A DNA stretch of 64,000 nt, taken from Streptomyces sp. 11x1. GTDB taxonomy: Bacteria > Actinomycetota > Actinomycetes > Streptomycetales > Streptomycetaceae. Both the position numbers and the translations under genes were made by a program. Of the stretch, positions 17,686 to 26,173 are shown piece by piece. The DNA is taken from the NCBI RefSeq assembly GCF_032598905.1, contig NZ_CP122458.1, positions 1,550,001-1,614,000 on the forward strand. Direction: 5' to 3'. The notes below the pieces were generated by a model, which was not told the origin of the DNA, made no database searches, and worked only from the letters and a program-made list of their open reading frames with translations. Position 1 is the stretch's first letter, and every line of letters starts with the position of its first letter.

Positions 17686-18690
17686 TCACGGCGTAGGTGA
17701 GGACGAGCGGCGCGCTCCCGGTGAGAGACCTCTCTCGAGCCGGAGCGCGCCTCCCACTGTCCGCCCCATTGCTGTGAACAAGCCGGCAGCACGGGCCCCC
17801 AGCATCGCGGTGACCGCCAAGGGCGTGACCACGCGCGCCCATGACGGGGTGATCTGGTCGCGTCCGCTGCGGGCGGGATGGGCGGCGACGGCGATCAGTT
17901 CGGTGCGGATGGTGGCGCCGCGGGCCTTCCCGTGGCGGGCCGAGGCCAGTGCACCCAGTGCTCGGGTCAGCGTGCGGGCGGTGACCGCGAGCAAGACCTG
18001 CTCAACGACTGCGTGGCCGCGGCGGTCGGACTCGGCGCGGAGGAGTAACGGGCTGTCGATGAACAACGCGTGATACCGGTAGGTGGCGAACAGCTCACCC
18101 TGGCCCTGCGCGGCGGCCTTGCGGTTGAGCCGCTTCGCCCGCCGCACGATCATGCTGCCTTCGGTGCGGTGCGCGGCCTTGGGGGCGAACGCGGTGTAGG
18201 GCACTTCGGCGATCTCGGGTCGGAAATCCAGGTGTCGGTGGCTTCGTCGTAGATGGCGTTGGCGTAGTTGATCGCGGTCCATGCGTCGTCGGCGATGCCG
18301 GTGATCGCCTGTTTGACCTTGGGATCCATCCGCACGGTGACCGAGAAGTACGCCCCGTTGCGGCGGCACGCGGCCACCAGGGTGGCCGCGCCCCGGGTGG
18401 AGCTGGCGTTGCCGCCCCGCGACCGCGCCGCCACCACCGGCGCGGCCAGCGGCGTGGACACGGTGGCGGCCAGCACGTTCAGCCCGCGCACCAACGGCGA
18501 CTTCGACGCGGTCTTGGCGTGCCCGAACGCCGCGCGCTGCTTCGTGCCGCCGAACACCCGCCGTTGCACCGAGTCGACACCGATATACGCCAGCGCGGCC
18601 AGCACCCGGCGGTGCACCGCGGCGAGCTGGCGCACGTTGCCGTGAACGAACGCCCGGAGAACGGCCAGGCGGTCGCTTACACCTCCGATG
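17686..18690 (-). pseudogene. Decayed IS1380-family transposase
   Basis: Two frames on this strand together read as an IS1380 transposase lacking its first 80 or so residues. One gives LAALAYIGVDSVQRRVFGGTKQRAAFGHAKTASKSPLVRGLNVLAATVSTPLAAPVVAA, then ACRRNGAYFSVTVRMDPKVKQAITGIADDAWTAINYANAIYDEATDTWIS. The other gives EIAEVPYTAFAPKAAHRTEGSMIVRRAKRL to MLGARAAGLFTAMGR. The frame switch is near 18225, and about 25-30 residues are missing before ACRRNG. Inactive. Confidence 0.85.
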
Positions 18691-19117
18691 GATGCGCAGC
18701 TATCCCCAACTGATGCATCATGCTGAAGCTGCCCAGGACCTCGCACACCGTCGAAACACTCGCAATGGATGCACCGGAGAATCGAATACGGTCGACGACA
18801 AGAGCTGTGAAGTGCCTGCCCGTCGGCGGAATCCCGGCGAACTCACCCCGCCAGGTTCCTGACGCATGCAGGAAGCACACTACCTCGTCCTCGCGACTTA
18901 TTTGGTCGATATCAGAGAATGCGAGATCAGGGAAGGCGGTGCAGAAACCTTGCAACATCGAGATGGTTTTGTCGCGCCCCTCGATCGGGCTTTCATGTTC
19001 AAAGACAAAATCCGGAGCGAGCATGTTCGTCAGTGTTTCGAAATCCCGCCGATTGAACGCGGCAAAGTATTCCTTCGCGACAGCATCCGCCTTCGCGACT
19101 GCATCCGTTGAAGTCAC
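18677..19117 (-). CDS. SnoaL-like / NTF2-fold protein
   Basis: A 146-residue protein of the SnoaL/NTF2-like fold (AVAKEYFAAFNRRDFETLTNMLAPDFVFEHESPIEGRD, then GTWRGEFAGIPPTGRHFTALVVDRIRFSGASI). Relatives are ester cyclases, isomerases or small-ligand binders. GTG 19117 is chosen for the GAGGAG six to seven bases upstream. Its base composition is visibly less GC-rich than its neighbours, and it abuts a truncated IS1380 element, suggesting recent transfer. Substrate unknown. Confidence 0.8.
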   Translation of the reverse strand: MTSTDAVAKADAVAKEYFAAFNRRDFETLTNMLAPDFVFEHESPIEGRDKTISMLQGFCTAFPDLAFSDIDQISREDEVVCFLHASGTWRGEFAGIPPTGRHFTALVVDRIRFSGASIASVSTVCEVLGSFSMMHQLGIAAHPSEV

Positions 19118-19566
19118 AAGCGTCTCCTCACGATTTGTTGCGTCGACGCCGACCGCGGCGCCGTTACTCGCGGTTGATAGGAAGCGTAGGAGCGCTCGGG
19201 CACAGCGGGAAACGGGTCCTGTCAATACGGTCGCATTGATTTCATCGATGGAATCGGCCCGCGCACGGACGCTAGTGCCTCGTGTTCCTGTTCATGTCGG
19301 TTCGAGTTGTTATTGACGAGTTTATTCACGTTGGTCGTGACGAGCCTGACCTTCGCGAGGACCTCACCGGCGGTCGCGGTCCAGGGGCCGCCCTTGAGGC
19401 CGTGCCGCCGCCCTCGACAACTCCTCACACCATGCGCTTCTCCACCTGAGAAAGCGCCGGCCGCTGCGCCGCCGGGGTCGTCGGCGAGCACGGGCTGCAC
19501 ACCCTCCCCGGTGCGACGACGGTCCTGGACCTCGTACGGGCCGGACTTGCGTCCTTCCCGGGGGGG
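19118..19566. other. Interval without a recognised gene
   Basis: This 450-bp stretch holds the upstream region of the SnoaL-like gene (AT-richer near 19290-19340). It also has a leftward open frame containing GGPWTATAGEVLAKVRLVTTNVNKL, which I cannot assign. It may be a fragment of a mobile-element protein. No promoter or terminator could be defined. Confidence 0.4.
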
Positions 19567-20544
19567 CTACTTGATGGCGATGGGATTGACCGGGGCTCCG
19601 ACGGCACCGGTGACGGGGAGGGGGGCGGCGGTGAGAAAGAAGTCGTAGATGCCGTCGGCGGCGCAGTCGTCTGCGAGGGCGTCGAGATCCCATAGCTCGC
19701 CGATGAAGAGGCCCATGTGCGGGATGGCCACTTGGTGCAGGGGCTGGAAGGCCTGGTCGAATTCGTTGGGCCGGACCTCGAAGCCCCAGGTGTCGGTGGC
19801 GATACCGGCGATCTCACGGGTGTGCAGCCAGTCGGCGGTGGTGAACGAGAGGCCGGGTGCCGGCCCGCCCGCGTAGTCGCCCCAGCCGTCGCGACGCGTC
19901 CGCGCCAGCTGTCCCGTACGGACCAGCAGCAGATCGCCCCGGCCCACTCGGGAGGAGTCCCCTTGTGCGGCGATCGTGGCTTCGAGGTGCTCGGTGGTGA
20001 TGGCGAAGCCGTCCGGCAGTTCGCCGTCGGTGCCGTTCGCCCGGCCGACGTCGAGCAGCACTCCTCGGCCCGCTATCCGGTCGGCCACGGTCTCGATACC
20101 CGTGAGCTGATCGCCGTCGCTGGTCACCACCGCGGAGGCGCGTCGTCCGTTGTAGGCCATGCCGTGGTCGAAGATGTGTCCGAGGCCGTCCCACTGCGTC
20201 GACGCCTGCAACGGCATGAACACCACGTCGTCGGCACCGCCGAGGCCGTGCGGGAACTCCGGCGGACCGAACTCGGCGTCCAGGCCCGAGGTGAGCATGG
20301 TGTGCACGGGATTGGTCCTGCGGCGCCAGCCTTTCTGCGGACCGTTCGTGTCGAAGCGCTGGGCGAGCGAGAAGGAGACCCCGCGCCGGATCAGGGCTGC
20401 GCCCTCCCGCCGTTTGCCCTCGTCGAGGAAGTTGAGGGTGCCCAGTACGTCGTCCTGTCCCCAACGCCCCCAGTTGGAGCAGCGCTTGGCGGCATCGGCG
20501 ATCGCGCCGGCGGGGTCGGCACGGTCCAGTTCGTCCGGGGTCAT
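19567..20544 (-). CDS. Cyclase-family (kynurenine-formamidase-like) metal hydrolase, intact copy
   Basis: A 325-residue member of the cyclase family (PF04199), whose characterised relatives hydrolyse amides or lactones (for example KynB). The central motif is ASTQWDGLGHIFDHGMAYNG, a variant of the usual HGTHxDxPxH metal site in which the first His is replaced by Gln-Trp-Asp. Also visible are GRGVLLDVGRANG, GRGDLLLVRTG and GLSFTTADWLHTREIAGIATDTWGFEV. It overlaps the upstream aldolase by ATGA and is the last gene of the leftward operon. A close paralogue at 31845-32806 is frameshifted. The role in the pathway is unproven. Confidence 0.87.
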   Translation of the reverse strand: MTPDELDRADPAGAIADAAKRCSNWGRWGQDDVLGTLNFLDEGKRREGAALIRRGVSFSLAQRFDTNGPQKGWRRRTNPVHTMLTSGLDAEFGPPEFPHGLGGADDVVFMPLQASTQWDGLGHIFDHGMAYNGRRASAVVTSDGDQLTGIETVADRIAGRGVLLDVGRANGTDGELPDGFAITTEHLEATIAAQGDSSRVGRGDLLLVRTGQLARTRRDGWGDYAGGPAPGLSFTTADWLHTREIAGIATDTWGFEVRPNEFDQAFQPLHQVAIPHMGLFIGELWDLDALADDCAADGIYDFFLTAAPLPVTGAVGAPVNPIAIK

Positions 20545-21560
20545 GCCGGGTTCCTTCCGATGAAGAACTCACGGAACGGGTCCATGCTGGGCTCGAGTCC
20601 GGCGTCGAGGAGTCCCTTGCGCAGGGCGTGCATCTGGGCGTCGTGGATGCGCTGGGTGGGCTGGCGCAGCGGTCCGCCGTTGTAGCCCTGCAGCCACCCC
20701 TGGAACTTCCATGCCTGCCGGTTGATGAAGGCACCGCCGTTCAGCACGGGAGCAAGGCCGCTCTTGATCTTGCGGGCCGGATGCAGCTGCCAGTAGATGT
20801 CGGTGGCGTCGTCGTACTTGCCCTCGCGCAGCAGCTGCATGACACGCGGGATCATGGGCCCGAAGTATTCGTGGTCGCTCGTGGCGGACAGCTGAATGGG
20901 CATGACCTGTGCCAGCGGGATGAGCTCGCTCTCGATGGGCACCGAGATGACGACCTCGTCGCCGAAGAGCCGGTGGCACTCGATGGCGCTCTGAATGCTG
21001 GGGAAGCCGCCCTCGGCCTTGATGACCGCGATGTTGGGGCAGTCGTCGATGAGCCGGCGGATGAGCCGCGTCGGGATGTCCGAGGGGTGCACCCGGGAAC
21101 TGAACCCCCACAGGAACATAGGGAACAGGATGACCGCGAGGTTCGTGGCGTCGCAGACGGCCTTGGTGTAGTCGTAGATCTCCTGTTCCGACTCCGGGTA
21201 GAAGTTCGGCGGGTAGGACAGGAGCACCAGGTCGGCACCGGCGGCTTCGGCGCCGCGCACCGCCTCGATGTTCTGCTCCAGGGTGCTCCAACTGCCGTGG
21301 TGGACCACGACGAAGTCGTCGCCTGCCTCATCACGGACGATGCGCAGGAAGTCGAGGTATTCGGGCAGGGTGATGCTGATCTCGGAGACGCCGAGGGTGC
21401 CGAGGAATCCGTGCTGCTCGGCGAGCCGGATGTCGTGTCTGATGCCCTGCTCGTTGATGCCGTGAAGGTCGGCGGTGAACGACGGGATAGTGCAGTTGAC
21501 GGCTCCGACGAGCTTTTCGCGGGCCCAGTCCCGGGCCTCTGTGCGGGTGTATGCAGGCAT
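20541..21560 (-). CDS. Dihydrodipicolinate-synthase-family aldolase / hydratase-aldolase
   Basis: A 339-residue DHDPS-fold enzyme that forms a Schiff base with pyruvate. The Schiff-base Lys is in CPNIAVIKAEGGFPS, and the partner Tyr region is VLLSYPPNFYPESEQEIYDYTKAV. N-terminal VGAVNCTIPSFTADLHGINEQGI resembles hydratase-aldolases of the NahE/PhdG/PhdJ group, which split unsaturated pyruvate adducts of aromatic degradation into an aldehyde plus pyruvate. An aldehyde dehydrogenase is encoded just upstream, fitting that use. ATG 21560 has AAGGACGACA before it. Exact substrate inferred from context only. Confidence 0.85.
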   Translation of the reverse strand: MPAYTRTEARDWAREKLVGAVNCTIPSFTADLHGINEQGIRHDIRLAEQHGFLGTLGVSEISITLPEYLDFLRIVRDEAGDDFVVVHHGSWSTLEQNIEAVRGAEAAGADLVLLSYPPNFYPESEQEIYDYTKAVCDATNLAVILFPMFLWGFSSRVHPSDIPTRLIRRLIDDCPNIAVIKAEGGFPSIQSAIECHRLFGDEVVISVPIESELIPLAQVMPIQLSATSDHEYFGPMIPRVMQLLREGKYDDATDIYWQLHPARKIKSGLAPVLNGGAFINRQAWKFQGWLQGYNGGPLRQPTQRIHDAQMHALRKGLLDAGLEPSMDPFREFFIGRNPA

Positions 21561-21666
21561 TGTCGTCCTTGCCTCGGTGTGTGGGTGATGGGGGTGGTGA
21601 CTCAGCGGCTGGCGGGTTGGTCCTGGCGCACTCGTTCGTGCTGCGGTGTCCGGCGCGGCAGTCGGC

Positions 21667-23151
21667 TCAGGGCGCGCCGGCGCCTTCCCAGGCCAGGTAC
21701 TTCATCTCCAGGTACTCGTCGATGCCGTAGACGGAGCCCTCCCGCCCCAGCCCCGACTGCTTGACGCCGCCGAAGGGGGCGACCTCGTTGGAGATCAGGC
21801 CGGTGTTGATGCCCACCATCCCCGCTTCCAGGGCGGCCGAGACGCGCCAGGTCTGCTCGGCGTCGCGGGTGAAGAGGTAGGCGGCCAGACCGTAGTCGGT
21901 GTCGTTGGCCATGCGGACGGCCTCGGCCTCGTCGGTGAAGCGGATGAGCGGGGTGAGCGGGCCGAAGGTCTCCTCGCGGGTGACGAGCATGCCCGGGGCC
22001 ACGTCCGCCAGCACGGTGGGCTGGAAGAAGAGCCCTCCACGCCGGTGCCGTGAACCGCCGCACAGGATCCTGGCACCCCGGTTCGTTGCGTCGGCGAGAT
22101 GTTCTTCGACCTTTGCCACCGCTGCCTCGTCGATGAGCGGTCCCTGCTGCACGCCGTCGTCGAAGCCGTCGCCGACGACGAGGTCCTCGACCCTGCGGGT
22201 CAACGCCTCTGCGAAGCGGTCGTGGATTCCCGCCTGCACGTAGACACGATTGGCGCTGATGCAGGCCTGTCCGGTGTTGCGGTACTTGGTGGCGACGACA
22301 CCGGCGACGGCGGTCTCGACGTCGGCGTCGTCGAAGACAAGCACCGGTGCGTTGCCGCCCAGTTCCATCGAGGTCTTCTTCACCGTCTGGGCGGACTGGG
22401 CCAGGAGCAGCCTGCCGACCTCGGTGGAGCCGGTGAAGCTGACCTTGCGGACCAGCGGGTTGCCGGTCAGCTCGGGCCCGATCTCGCGCGGGTCGCCGAT
22501 CACCACGTTGAGGACCCCGGCCGGTACACCGGCCCGCTCGGCAAGCTCGGCGAGGGCCAGTGCCGTCAAGGGCGTCTGCTCGGCGGGCTTGACGACCATC
22601 GTGCAGCCCGCGGCCAGTGCCGGAGCGGCCTTACGGGTGATCATCGCGGCGGGGAAGTTCCACGGGGTGATGGCCACGCACACCCCGACCGGCTCCTTGA
22701 GCACCAGCACCCTGCGCGAGCCTTCCGGTGCCGCGAACACGTCGCCGCGGATCCGTTTGGCCTCCTCGGCGAACCACTCGATGAAGGAGGCGGCATAAGC
22801 GACTTCCCCGCGGGCCTCGGCGAGTGGCTTGCCCTCCTCCAGGACGATCAGCCGGGCCAGGTCCTCCGTGTGCTCGGAGACGAGGTCGAACCAGCGCCGC
22901 AGCACCTGTGCGCGCTGTTTGCCCGACCGCGCCCGCCACTCGGGCAGCGCGCGATGAGCGGCGTCGACGGCCTGGGCGGTCTGCGCCCTGCTGAGTGCCG
23001 GCAGGTCCGCGACGAGTACACCGGTCGACGGGTTGCGGACGGTGAGCCGACCGCTGTCGCCGGCTTCCAGCCACGTGCCCTCGACGTAGGCGGCCGTGTG
23101 CAGCAGCGTGGGGTCGGACAGACCGAGGGGAACGGTCGTCTGCGTGGTCAT
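21667..23151 (-). CDS. NAD(P)-dependent aldehyde dehydrogenase (succinate-semialdehyde-dehydrogenase-like)
   Basis: A 494-residue class-I aldehyde dehydrogenase closest in motif to GabD/SSADH. It has VAITPWNFPAAMITRKAAPALAAGC, GSTEVGRLL, catalytic Glu in TSMELGGNAP, catalytic Cys in RNTGQACISANR, and EETFGPLTPL. It sits in the leftward operon between an ornithine-cyclodeaminase homologue and the DHDPS-type aldolase, so it probably oxidises the aldehyde that aldolase releases. In phd/nah pathways the equivalent enzyme oxidises an aromatic aldehyde. Ten bases separate it from the upstream gene, indicating one transcript. Confidence 0.88.
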   Translation of the reverse strand: MTTQTTVPLGLSDPTLLHTAAYVEGTWLEAGDSGRLTVRNPSTGVLVADLPALSRAQTAQAVDAAHRALPEWRARSGKQRAQVLRRWFDLVSEHTEDLARLIVLEEGKPLAEARGEVAYAASFIEWFAEEAKRIRGDVFAAPEGSRRVLVLKEPVGVCVAITPWNFPAAMITRKAAPALAAGCTMVVKPAEQTPLTALALAELAERAGVPAGVLNVVIGDPREIGPELTGNPLVRKVSFTGSTEVGRLLLAQSAQTVKKTSMELGGNAPVLVFDDADVETAVAGVVATKYRNTGQACISANRVYVQAGIHDRFAEALTRRVEDLVVGDGFDDGVQQGPLIDEAAVAKVEEHLADATNRGARILCGGSRHRRGGLFFQPTVLADVAPGMLVTREETFGPLTPLIRFTDEAEAVRMANDTDYGLAAYLFTRDAEQTWRVSAALEAGMVGINTGLISNEVAPFGGVKQSGLGREGSVYGIDEYLEMKYLAWEGAGAP

Positions 23152-23161
23152 GGCGGCTCTC

Positions 23162-24136
23162 TCACTTCTGCACGGGATGGATGGTGGCCGGCATCCGGGT
23201 TCCGAGTCCCAGCCGCTCGGCGTTGCGCGCGCACATGCCGGCGACCGCCAGGTCCTGGGCCGCTGATCCGACCGACTTGTACAGCGCGATCTGGTCGACG
23301 TGGGTGCGCCCGGGGATGCGTTTGCCGACGAGGTCGGCCAGCGAGCAGATCTTGCCCGCCACGTCGAGACCGGCGGCTCGCGCGGCGATCAGGTCTCCGG
23401 TGTCGTCGAGCACCTCCTCGACCATGTCCGCCACGATCACGTCGGCACGGGCGATCACCTCGGGGTCCACCTCACGCTGCTCGGGCAGGGTGGATCCGAT
23501 GGACACGACGGTCATGCCGGGTCGGAGCCACTTGCCGAGCAGGGTGGGGGTCTCGTCGCGGGACCGGGCGGCGCAGACGACCAGCGTGGCGCCTGCGACG
23601 GCCTCCTCGGCGCTGGTCGCCTGCGTGATCGGCAGGTCGGACAGTTCGGCGGTGAACCGGGCTCGGCTCTCCGGTCGTGGGCTGTACACCCGTACGGCCT
23701 TGAGGTCGCGTGCGACGGCGAGGGCGCGCACATGGTTCTGCGCTTCGAAACCGGAGCCGATCACGGCGACGGTCAGGGCGCCGGGCGGGGACAGCAGGTC
23801 CGCCACGACGGCCGAGGTGGCCGCCGTCCGGTATCCGGTGATGGAGTGGCCGTCGAGCAGGGCGACCAGCTCGGCCGTCCGCTGGTCGAACAGGGGGATG
23901 AGGTAGGACGCGCGGCGCGTCGGCATCGCAGCCGCGATGATCTTCGCCCCCATCAGTTCGCGTCCGGCCGGTACGCCGGTCAGCGTGCGCAGCCAGCCGT
24001 GGTCTCCGCGGGCCATGCCGCGAGCCGGATAGCGCGCTCCGTCCACGCTCGTCGCGTACGCCTCGCGCACCGCCGAGGTTGCCAGCTCCCAGTCGAAGGC
24101 CGCCTGTACCGCTGCGTCATCAAGGAAAAGAGTCAC
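23162..24136 (-). CDS. Ornithine cyclodeaminase / mu-crystallin family NAD(P)-binding protein
   Basis: A 324-residue protein of the OCD/mu-crystallin family. The Rossmann motif VAVIGSGFEAQNHVRAL (about residue 125) is flanked by a substrate half with MGAKIIAAAMPTRR and LLDGHSITGYRTAATSAVVADLL. Family members catalyse cyclodeamination, imine reduction or dehydrogenation of amino and imino acids, so its presence among aromatic genes hints at a nitrogen-containing intermediate (inference). GTG 24136 begins the gene shortly after a decayed ring-cleavage dioxygenase in the same leftward operon. Confidence 0.85.
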   Translation of the reverse strand: MTLFLDDAAVQAAFDWELATSAVREAYATSVDGARYPARGMARGDHGWLRTLTGVPAGRELMGAKIIAAAMPTRRASYLIPLFDQRTAELVALLDGHSITGYRTAATSAVVADLLSPPGALTVAVIGSGFEAQNHVRALAVARDLKAVRVYSPRPESRARFTAELSDLPITQATSAEEAVAGATLVVCAARSRDETPTLLGKWLRPGMTVVSIGSTLPEQREVDPEVIARADVIVADMVEEVLDDTGDLIAARAAGLDVAGKICSLADLVGKRIPGRTHVDQIALYKSVGSAAQDLAVAGMCARNAERLGLGTRMPATIHPVQK

Positions 24137-24166
24137 TTCAGTGGCCTTTGCTGAGGAGGGGAGGGA

Positions 24167-24831
24167 TCAGATGGGCGAGGGGGTCCACAGACCGCCGTCC
24201 GTCTGCTTGAGCAGCACCGGCAGCATGGCCTCGGTCATAGCCCCGCCGGTCCCCCACTGGTCCTGCGACTGAGGAGAGGTGCCGTCGAAGACGCGGGGCT
24301 CCCACGCCTCCTCGTCCTCGATCGTCTCCAGCTCCGTCGTGTACTCGACGACGTTCTTGTTCGGATCGAGGAAGCAGGTGAAGGTGTTGCTTCCCGCGCC
24401 GTGCCGGCCTGGCCCCCACAGCGGGCGGTGACCGGCGCGCATCAGACGCAAGAACGCCTTGGTCGCGGACACATCGGTGCAGTTGACCACCACGTGGCTG
24501 AGCTTCTTGGGGGCGGATTCGCGTTCCTCGAGCTCCCGGAAGGGCTTCTGCGCGACCCCCCGGCGGGCACCTCGACGAGTCGGCCGTGGGGGTCGAAGAA
24601 CCGGACGCCGTATCCGCCGCCCGGGGTGTCCAGCTTGCCGAGCTCCCGGTGCCGGACGCGAAGGACGTACTGCTCCGGGTCCGCGGGAGTGGCGAAGAAC
24701 GTCACAGCGCTGTCGTCGGCCACCGGCTGCAGTCCCCAGAGGTTCTTGTAGAACTCCAGAGCCTTGCCGTAGCCGGGCACACCGATACTTGCATCCCTGA
24801 GATGGGTGATCGGCCGGAAGGCTGCGGTCAT
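24167..24831 (-). pseudogene. Collapsed VOC-family extradiol dioxygenase (dead paralogue)
   Basis: From ATG 24831 (AGGAG six bases upstream) the frame reads HLRDASIGVPGYGKALEFYKNLWGLQPVADDSAVTFF and LDTPGGGYGVRFFDPHGRLVEV. It closely matches the intact dioxygenase at 34245-35183 but lacks about 35 residues between these segments. A G-run near 24560 shifts the frame to ESAPKKLSHVVVNCTD. A second gap of about 75 residues removes a metal-binding His region before RPLWGPGRHGAGSNTFTCFLDPNKNVVEYTTELE. It cannot be functional. It is first in the leftward operon. Confidence 0.88.
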
Positions 24832-24940
24832 CGTCGACTCCTGCGCTTCAGTGACGCCGAACAGGTCGTTCGCGTCGCTTTCCCCGCTGCAAGACGCTAG
24901 ACAGACGCACTCCTCGATACAAACAATCGATAGTGATGCG

Positions 24941-24961
24941 TTCGGATTGATGACATCAATC
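24941..24961. promoter_or_regulatory. Perfect 21-bp palindrome, probable LysR operator
   Basis: Arms CGGATTGATG and CATCAATCCG around a single central A form a perfect 10-1-10 inverted repeat between the divergent leftward operon and the LysR gene. The ATTG-N7-CAAT core contains the T-N11-A type arrangement of LysR recognition boxes. Assignment to the adjacent LysR protein is inferred. Confidence 0.75.
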
Positions 24962-25037
24962 CGTGGTCGAAGTCGACCGTCGAGCCGCGGCAGCCGACTT
25001 CTGTCGGCATGCTTCAGCACAGACGGGAATCCGGTCG

Positions 25038-25994
25038 ATGCCCACCACCAATGCGCCCCTGGATCTCAACCGGGTGGATCTGAACCTGCTCGTCGCCTTC
25101 GACGCCCTGATGGCGGAACGGAGCGTGACCGCGGCGGCGGCCCGGCTGTCCGTCGGACAGTCGGCCATGAGCTCGACGCTGGCTCGGCTCCGCAAGCTCC
25201 TGAACGACCCGATCCTCGTCAGGCAGGGGCGGACCATGGTTGCCACACCGGTTGCCGAGTCGCTGGTGCAGCCAGTGCAGAAGACGCTGACCGACATCAA
25301 GTCGCTGCTGTCACAGCGCGACAGCTTCGATCCCGCGACCGACCACAGGACGTACTCGGTGATGGCGAGCAGCTACGCGGCCGTCGCCGTACTGCATCCG
25401 CTGTTGGTGCAGCTGCCGGCCGAGGCTCCGAACGTGCGGTTGCGCATCCAGCCCTTCGCGGAGGAGTACGCGGAACAGCTGACCCGCCACCAGATCGACC
25501 TCGTCGTCGTGCCGCGCGAGCTGGTGCCCAGCGGGCCGGACCTGTGCAGTGAGGCCGCGTACACCGACCGCTACGTGCTCGCCGTCGACCGGGAGCACCC
25601 CGATGTGGGCGAGAGCATCTCGGTCGAGGAGTTCAGCGAGCTGCCGTATCTCGCGACGAGCCCCGACCGGCGACCCTCCCTGGGCGAACTGCAACTCGAC
25701 CTGCTCGGCATCCCGCGCCACGTCGAGGTCACCACGAGTTTCGAACTCGCCCCGTTCCTGATCAGCGGTACCCGGCTCATCACCTTGATCCCCGAATCGC
25801 TCGGGCGCCGCATCGCCCTGGCGACAGGCCTGCGGCTGCTCGAACCTCCCATGGAGCTGCAGCCGGGAACCGAAATGATGGTCTGGATGAAACGCATGGA
25901 CGACGATCCGGGCCACGCCTGGCTGCGGCAGCGCATGCGCCATTTCGCAGATGCCTATATCCGGGACACACCGCCCGCCCCGGCAGCCGACTGA
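25038..25994 (+). CDS. LysR-family transcriptional regulator
   Basis: A 318-residue LysR-type regulator of the NodD/LinR-like group. N-terminal winged helix-turn-helix reads LDLNRVDLNLLVAFDALMAERSVTAAAARLSVGQSAMSSTLARLRKLLNDPILVRQG. The effector-binding domain covers about residues 95-310 (SSYAAVAVLHPLLVQLPAEAPNVRLRIQP). ATG 25038 is chosen because homology starts there, whereas an upstream in-frame GTG would run back through the palindrome. It lies between two divergent catabolic arms and most probably activates both in response to an aromatic substrate or intermediate. Confidence 0.9.
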   Translation: MPTTNAPLDLNRVDLNLLVAFDALMAERSVTAAAARLSVGQSAMSSTLARLRKLLNDPILVRQGRTMVATPVAESLVQPVQKTLTDIKSLLSQRDSFDPATDHRTYSVMASSYAAVAVLHPLLVQLPAEAPNVRLRIQPFAEEYAEQLTRHQIDLVVVPRELVPSGPDLCSEAAYTDRYVLAVDREHPDVGESISVEEFSELPYLATSPDRRPSLGELQLDLLGIPRHVEVTTSFELAPFLISGTRLITLIPESLGRRIALATGLRLLEPPMELQPGTEMMVWMKRMDDDPGHAWLRQRMRHFADAYIRDTPPAPAAD

Positions 25995-26003
25995 GACAGG
26001 ACC

Positions 26004-26022
26004 GGCCAGGAGGAGCCTGGCC
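26004..26022 (+). terminator. Hairpin after the LysR gene
   Basis: GGCCAGG-aggag-CCTGGCC, a perfect 7-bp stem with a 5-base loop, begins 10 bp after the LysR stop codon. No T-run follows, as is common in Streptomyces. It would separate LysR from the rightward operon. Confidence 0.5.
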
Positions 26023-26173
26023 GCGTTCCATCGATTGGATCAATGCCGACCCATCGACGGGAATTGCTTTTCACCATGTGATGACAGCCATACCCTGACG
26101 TCTCGAGCCGCAGGCAGGGCCACGGAAATCCGCTGATCGCCCCTGCTGAGCACGACTGAGGCAAGGGAGCCCC

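Noticed and set aside
22099..23628. 509-codon rightward open frame opposite the aldehyde dehydrogenase
   Set aside because: Antisense shadow across two gene boundaries with no domain.
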